Positions 59,799 to 64,000 of a stretch of 64,000 nucleotides of DNA are shown piece by piece. A program made the position numbers and the translations under genes. The first letter of the stretch is position 1, and every line of letters starts with the position of its first letter. Source of the stretch: Pseudactinotalea suaedae. GTDB lineage: Bacteria > Actinomycetota > Actinomycetes > Actinomycetales > Beutenbergiaceae. Below the pieces are notes generated by a model. The model worked only from the letters and a program-made list of their open reading frames with translations. It had not been told where the DNA came from and did no database searches. Location: positions 1 to 64,000 of the forward strand of contig NZ_WNXY01000008.1 in assembly GCF_009733815.1 (NCBI RefSeq). Reading direction: 5' to 3'.

Positions 59799-61043
59799 AT
59801 GGCACGCCTGGGCGCGATCGCCGACGACGTCACCGGCGCCGTCGACCTCGCCACCAACCTCGTCGCGCGCGGCTTCCGCACCCGGCTGGTGGTCGGCGCG
59901 CCCGAGACGCTCACGGCCACCGACGCCGAGGCGGTGGTGATCGCGCTGAAGTCGCGCACCGCACCCGTGGCCGACGCGCTGGCCGACTCCGCCGCGGCGC
60001 TGGACGCCCTGCAGGGGCTGGGCTGCGACCAGATCTACGTCAAGTACTGCTCGACCTTCGACTCGACGCCAGAGGGCAACATCGGGCCGGTCTGCGAGAT
60101 GGTCGCCGACAGGCTCGGCGTCCGGCACTGCGTGGTCGTCCCCAGCTTTCCGGCCAACGGCCGCACCGTCTACCAGGGGCACCTGTTCGTCGGGTCCACG
60201 CTGCTCGCGGAGAGCTCGATGGCGCAGCACCCGCTGACGCCGATGCGCGACTCGAGCGTGGTGCGGCTGCTCGCCGCCCAGACCACCTCGCCGGTCGGCC
60301 TGGTCGAGCTCGCCACCGTGCAGCAGGGGCCCGAGCAGCTGCGGGCGGAGCTCGATCGGCGCGGCGGCGCCGGTGAGCGGTTCCTCGTGGTCGACGCCGT
60401 CAGCGACGAGGACCTGCGCACCATCGCCGAGGCGACCGAGCGGGACGTCCTGGTCACGGGCGGTTCGGGCCTCGCGCTGGGGATGAGCGGCCCGCACCCG
60501 GGCCACGCCCGTGCGCAGGCGCCGGCCGAGACGCTGAGCGGCCCGCGGCTGGTCCTCGTGGGGAGCGCGTCGGCCGCGACCGCGCGCCAGCGCGAGGCGG
60601 CGCAGGCCGCCGGGCTGACGTGCCTGACCATCGACCCCCGGCACGCCGAGGACGCCCTCGGTGGTGTGGTCGAGCAGGCGCGCGCGGCGTGGCGGGATCA
60701 CCCCGAGACGCCGGTCGTCATCGCGCCGGAGCCGATCGAGGACCCCGCCGAGCGGCTCGCGCTCGCTGCCCGCCTCGAGGCCGCGCTGGCCTCGCTCAGC
60801 CGGACGCTGCTCGAGCTGGGTGTGCGCCGCATGGTCATCGCCGGGGGCGAGACCTCCGGGGCGGTGGTGGGTGAGCTCGGTGCGCACGACCTGCGGGTCG
60901 GTGGGTCCCTCGGGCCCGGCCTGGCGTGGACCTTCGCGCACGCCTCGACGGCGGCCGGTCAGGTGCCGATCGCGCTCGCGCTGAAGTCGGGGAACTTCGG
61001 CGCCGACTCGCTCTTCATCGACGCCTGGGAGGCACTGATATGA
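59799..61043 (+). CDS. otnK: 3-oxo-tetronate kinase, DUF1537 (OtnK)
   Basis: A 414-residue protein. LGAIADDVTGAVDLATNLVARG, YVKYCSTFDSTPEGNIGPV and PSFPANGRTVYQGHLFVG are the sugar-binding motifs, and VIAGGETSGAVV, GGSLGPGLAWTFA and LALKSGNFGADSLF the C-terminal ATP-binding motifs of OtnK enzymes. It phosphorylates 3-oxotetronate (or tetronate) at O4. ATG follows GGAGGGAG. It overlaps the aldolase gene by ATGA, forming an OtnK-OtnC pair. Confidence 0.9.
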   Translation: MARLGAIADDVTGAVDLATNLVARGFRTRLVVGAPETLTATDAEAVVIALKSRTAPVADALADSAAALDALQGLGCDQIYVKYCSTFDSTPEGNIGPVCEMVADRLGVRHCVVVPSFPANGRTVYQGHLFVGSTLLAESSMAQHPLTPMRDSSVVRLLAAQTTSPVGLVELATVQQGPEQLRAELDRRGGAGERFLVVDAVSDEDLRTIAEATERDVLVTGGSGLALGMSGPHPGHARAQAPAETLSGPRLVLVGSASAATARQREAAQAAGLTCLTIDPRHAEDALGGVVEQARAAWRDHPETPVVIAPEPIEDPAERLALAARLEAALASLSRTLLELGVRRMVIAGGETSGAVVGELGAHDLRVGGSLGPGLAWTFAHASTAAGQVPIALALKSGNFGADSLFIDAWEALI

Positions 61044-61714
61044 CCGACCGGGATGCCATCGCCCTGCGCGAGGAGGAGCGCGAGGCCGTCGCCGAGCTCC
61101 TGGAGGCGGCGCACCACCTTGCCGGGCTCGGGCTGAGCCCAGGCTCGTCCGGGAACGTCAGCGTGCGCACCGGCGACCACGTGCTGGTCTCCGCGACCGG
61201 CACGCAGATGGGGAGCCTGGCGCCCGAGGGTCTGTCACGGCTGGACCTGCACGGAAACCTGGTCGACGGCCCGCGACCCACGAAGGAGGCACCGCTCCAC
61301 CTCGCCTTCTACCGGCGCTCCCCCGAGCTGCGGTGCGTGATCCACCTGCACTCCCCGGCGGCCGTCGCGGCCTCGTGCCTGCCGCCCTACTCCGAGCGGA
61401 GCGCGTTGCCGCCGATCACGCCGTACTTCGTGATGCGGGTCGGTCAGACGCCGCTGCTGCCGTACGCCGTGCCCGGTTCGGTCGAGCACGGGGACAGCAT
61501 CGAGGGGCTGACCTTCGCGTTCCGCGCCGCGCTGCTGCAGAACCACGGGGCCGTGTGCGCCGGCACCACCGTGGCGGCGGCACGCGAGGCCGCGATCGAG
61601 CTCGAGGCAGCGGCCGAGGTGCTGCTCAAGCTCCCCACCGCCGGGTACCACACGCTGAGCGAGGAGCAGGCGCACGCCGTCGCCGCGGCACACGGCTCGC
61701 ACTGGGACCGGTAG
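61040..61714 (+). CDS. otnC: 3-oxo-tetronate 4-phosphate decarboxylase, class II aldolase (OtnC)
   Basis: A 224-residue member of the class II aldolase/adducin family. GLSPGSSGNVSVR binds phosphate, CVIHLHSPAAVA (HLH) and LLQNHGAVCAG (H) are zinc ligands, and TKEAPLHLAFYRR contains the usual Glu/His. Together with OtnK it would turn 3-oxo-tetronate 4-phosphate to dihydroxyacetone phosphate. A dedicated OtnI isomerase is not in this operon. A hairpin follows at 61723. Confidence 0.9.
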   Translation: MTDRDAIALREEEREAVAELLEAAHHLAGLGLSPGSSGNVSVRTGDHVLVSATGTQMGSLAPEGLSRLDLHGNLVDGPRPTKEAPLHLAFYRRSPELRCVIHLHSPAAVAASCLPPYSERSALPPITPYFVMRVGQTPLLPYAVPGSVEHGDSIEGLTFAFRAALLQNHGAVCAGTTVAAAREAAIELEAAAEVLLKLPTAGYHTLSEEQAHAVAAAHGSHWDR

Positions 61715-61722
61715 CCCCGGCT

Positions 61723-61738
61723 CGCACCCCGAGGTGCG
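61723..61738. terminator. Hairpin between convergent otnC and deoR-type gene
   Basis: CGCACC pairs with GGTGCG around a 4-nt loop, in the middle of the 27-bp gap. It could serve as a bidirectional terminator. Confidence 0.5.
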
Positions 61739-61741
61739 TCG

Positions 61742-62533
61742 CTAGGACGCGGCGACGCGCTCGTTCGCCGAGCCCGCGAGCAACAGCTCGGTGCCTCGCT
61801 CCCGGATGGCCGACGCGGCCGAGGGTGGGAGCGCATCATCGGTGAGGATGACGTCGAGCTCGCTCACCTCGGCCACGCGGTGCGTGGCGAACAGGCCGTA
61901 CTTGATGCTGCCTGCGACCAGCACCGAGCGCTCCGCGACGTCGAGCGCCGCGCGCTTGACGTCGACCTTGGCCTCGTGCGGGGTGGTGACGCCCCGGGCG
62001 GCGTCCCAGCTGCTGGAGCTGAGGAAGGCGATGTCGACGTTGAGCTGGCGCATGGTGCCTGCCGCGAGGCGACCGACCGACGACCGGTTGCGGTGGTCGA
62101 GCAGGCCACCGGTGTGGATGACGTCGATCTGCTCGGCGTCGACCAGCTCCAGCAGAGTGCCGAAGTCGTTGGTGACCACGGTGAGCCGCTTCCGCTGAAG
62201 CAGGTGCGGCACCATCGCGAGCAGCGTGGTGCCGGCGTCGAGGTAGACCGTCATGTCCTCGGCGACCATCTCGGCGGCGACCCTGGCCATCGTCGACTTG
62301 TGGGCGACGTCCACGGTCTCCTTCTCCAGGCGCGCCGGCTCGAGCCCCAGGTGGCTGGCCAGTCGCACACCCCCGGGCACCGAGTGCACCCGACCGGCGC
62401 GTTCGAGCACCTCGATGTCGCGCCTGACGGTCATGTGCGAGACCCCGAGGCTCTCGGTCAGCTCACGCACCGACAGCACGTTGGTCTCACGGAGCATCCG
62501 GAGCAGCTCATCACGACGTTGGTCCGGGATCAC
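61742..62533 (-). CDS. DeoR-family regulator of the tetronate genes
   Basis: A 263-residue protein. The helix-turn-helix (LLRMLRETNVLSVRELTESLGVSHMTVRRDIEVLERAGRVHSVPGGVRL) is typical DeoR; the effector domain has YLDAGTTLLAMVPHLL, IDVIHTGGLLDHRNRSSVG and the KYGLFATHRVA end of sugar-phosphate-sensing relatives. GTG 62533 follows GAGGGGG by 6 bases; ATG 62572 is possible but lies over the binding site. It likely represses otnKC and the divergent genes until a sugar phosphate is present. Confidence 0.88.
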   Translation of the reverse strand: MIPDQRRDELLRMLRETNVLSVRELTESLGVSHMTVRRDIEVLERAGRVHSVPGGVRLASHLGLEPARLEKETVDVAHKSTMARVAAEMVAEDMTVYLDAGTTLLAMVPHLLQRKRLTVVTNDFGTLLELVDAEQIDVIHTGGLLDHRNRSSVGRLAAGTMRQLNVDIAFLSSSSWDAARGVTTPHEAKVDVKRAALDVAERSVLVAGSIKYGLFATHRVAEVSELDVILTDDALPPSAASAIRERGTELLLAGSANERVAAS

Positions 62534-62567
62534 CGGCCACCCCCTCGTAGTCGACGCGTTCGGCGCC

Positions 62568-62581
62568 AACATTACGTCACA
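62568..62581. promoter_or_regulatory. DeoR-type site upstream of its own gene
   Basis: AACATTACGTCACA matches the two sites at 59744 and 59765 (11 and 12 of 14 bases). It lies 35 bp before the GTG start and suggests autoregulation. Confidence 0.55.
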
Positions 62582-62627
62582 TGACTTCACACGCGACCGC
62601 GGCGGTGCACCACCGCCTCCAGCCGGC

Positions 62628-63962
62628 TCAGTACCAGTAGCCCAGCACCGGTGCGGTGATCGGCGTGAAGGCGACGTCGAGCCAACGGGCGGTCTCGAGG
62701 TCGGTCTCGATCCGGCCGGCAGCCAGGAAGGTGGAGGCGGTGACGCCACCGAGCAGCAGCGAGCTGAGCTCGCTGATCCCGAGCACGACGCGACCCTGGT
62801 CGCCCTCGTTCGCTCCGCCGTCGACCTTCTCGACCACACCGGTGCCCGACGCGTCGACCCCCAGGCGCCAGGCGCCGTCGGCGATCCCGAGCGGGTCGGT
62901 GACCACGAAGGTGACCGCGCCCGGGACCCGGAAGTGCCGGGCCTGCAGGCAGCGCGCCACGTCGAGAATCCGCAGCCAGTGGTGGTCCCGCTCGGTGACC
63001 TGCAGGGCGCGGTCGTTGGCGATCATCCAGCGCAGCGGGTCGTCGAGGGAGCGCAGGCCGGCGGTCACGGTGCCGATGAGGTCGTGCTCGACGGCGTAGC
63101 GCCAGATGGCGGCGTAGGCGTCGCGACCGTCGGCGAGCGCGGTGATGACGTCGAGGGTGGAGGCGGGGAAGTCTGCCTCGTTCTCCTTCACGGTGTAGAC
63201 CAGGACGCCGCGCACCACGCCCTCGGCGTCGGTGTAGCGGACGCCGCGGACCTTCGGGTCGGGCTTTCCGGGGGTGAGGCCGGCGAGCCCGGTCCACAAC
63301 CGCGGCCAGCCGTCGATCTCACCGGGGCGGCTGCCCCGGGTGGCCTCGTTGAGGGCGGCCAGGTCGCGCTCGATGTCCTCGCGCTCGATGTGGTCGAGCC
63401 GCCCCGGGTTCTCGCCCTCGGTGGGGCGCGGACCCACCCAGCCGGCGCGGCGGGTGTTGATCGTCCAGGTGCCGGTGCGGGCAGCGATCCCGAAGCCGTA
63501 GCGGCCGTAGAGGGTGGCCTCGGAGACGGTCAGGCCCGCGATCGGGAGGCCGGCATCGGCGGCTGCGCGCAGCTCACCCTCGAGCAGGGCGCGGGCGATG
63601 CCCCGACGGCGGTGCGTCGAGGACACGGTCACCGCGCTGATCGACCACATCGGCAGGAACGAGTCGGCATCGACCGTGACGTCCATGACCCAGGAGTTGA
63701 CCGTGGCCACCGGGGCGCCCGGCACAGCTCCCCGCGGGTCGTAGACGCCGACCATCCGGTTGCCGTGGAACGACTCGCGCCACCCCTGCACCTGCTCCGG
63801 CGTGGGGCGCTCGCCGAGGAAGCCTCGCCCGACCGTGGCGTTGTAGAGGTCGAACTCCTCCCCCGCCGTGGCCACGGTGCGGTACTCCAGGCCCCGGGAG
63901 GCCAGAGCTTCGGTGGATCGAGGGTCGAGCGGGACGGTCTCAGCGACGGTGCGGTCGGTCAT
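62628..63962 (-). CDS. Eis-family GNAT acetyltransferase
   Basis: A 444-residue protein. An N-terminal GNAT domain (SISAVTVSSTHRRRGIARALLEGELRAAADAG, with R/G-rich CoA loop), a second GNAT-like middle, and a C-terminal SCP2-like domain with SLLLGGVTASTFLAAGRIE, as in Eis of mycobacteria. The C-terminus ends LGYWY, close to the terminal aromatic whose carboxylate acts as general acid in Eis. MTDRTV at 63962 is chosen. Eis relatives acetylate amines; drug resistance here is not implied. Confidence 0.88.
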   Translation of the reverse strand: MTDRTVAETVPLDPRSTEALASRGLEYRTVATAGEEFDLYNATVGRGFLGERPTPEQVQGWRESFHGNRMVGVYDPRGAVPGAPVATVNSWVMDVTVDADSFLPMWSISAVTVSSTHRRRGIARALLEGELRAAADAGLPIAGLTVSEATLYGRYGFGIAARTGTWTINTRRAGWVGPRPTEGENPGRLDHIEREDIERDLAALNEATRGSRPGEIDGWPRLWTGLAGLTPGKPDPKVRGVRYTDAEGVVRGVLVYTVKENEADFPASTLDVITALADGRDAYAAIWRYAVEHDLIGTVTAGLRSLDDPLRWMIANDRALQVTERDHHWLRILDVARCLQARHFRVPGAVTFVVTDPLGIADGAWRLGVDASGTGVVEKVDGGANEGDQGRVVLGISELSSLLLGGVTASTFLAAGRIETDLETARWLDVAFTPITAPVLGYWY

Positions 63963-64000
63963 GGCCGCAACGCTAGCCGTGGGGCCCGACACTCGGCCAG

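Overview
The window is very GC-rich, densely packed DNA from an actinobacterium. Markers include a mycothiol-type maleylpyruvate isomerase fold, DUF6318 and DUF6069 proteins, an Eis-type acetyltransferase, a DtxR/IdeR-like box and frequent GTG starts. The mixture of sugar ABC systems, oxidoreductases and PKD/DUF6318 proteins resembles Micrococcales, but the genus cannot be read from the sequence. There is no rRNA, tRNA, CRISPR array or prophage. The only mobile DNA is the 3' end of an IS481-type transposase at the left edge. Many neighbouring genes overlap by ATGA or GTGA, so operons are tight.

Layout. 1-8.5 kb: transposase remnant, a divergent HxlR regulator/reductase pair, a Pif1-like helicase with C-terminal BRCT, two PHP or unknown genes, a flavin monooxygenase and small enzymes. 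8.9-16.3 kb: a sugar locus around a ROK repressor. ThuA and one Gfo/Idh/MocA oxidoreductase lie downstream of the repressor, and two TIM-barrel isomerases plus two more Gfo/Idh/MocA enzymes are divergent from it. 16.4-23.5 kb: HdeD-like membrane protein, coiled-coil protein, TauE/SafE permease, a DUF1537 kinase-PdxA2 pair (tetronate catabolism), APH-fold kinase and photolyase. 23.5-32.3 kb: MecA_N-type PBP lipoprotein, a TetR/DHA2 efflux pair and a heterodimeric ABC exporter with one degenerate ATPase site. 32.7-39.7 kb: small genes, a CehA/McbA hydrolase and a first carbohydrate ABC importer with a DUF624 protein. 39.9-46.9 kb: a histidine kinase, a degenerate GGDEF protein and a convergent OmpR-type regulator, next to a four-gene export cluster. 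That cluster holds a SipW-type signal peptidase, two proteins sharing a post-signal motif, and an LPXTG protein. 47.0-53.4 kb: DUF559-type nuclease-like gene between two 38-bp palindromic repeats, a Fur-family regulator, Dps, secreted PKD and DUF6318 proteins, and a NarL-type two-component system. 53.5-64.0 kb: second carbohydrate ABC importer with a GH51 arabinofuranosidase, then a divergent tetronate cluster (COG4091-like dehydrogenase, OtnK, OtnC, DeoR regulator), and an Eis-like acetyltransferase.

How it fits together. The cell seems adapted to plant-derived sugars: arabinosides are cut and imported, acid sugars (C4 tetronates) are phosphorylated and turned to triose phosphate by two separate kinase modules, and an unidentified sugar or cyclitol is handled by the ROK locus. 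The most unusual parts are the SipW-type export cluster with its shared LGGLxTQxLG signature, several families of intergenic palindromic repeats in head-to-head pairs, and shared regulatory motifs linking fur to dps and deoR to the tetronate operons.
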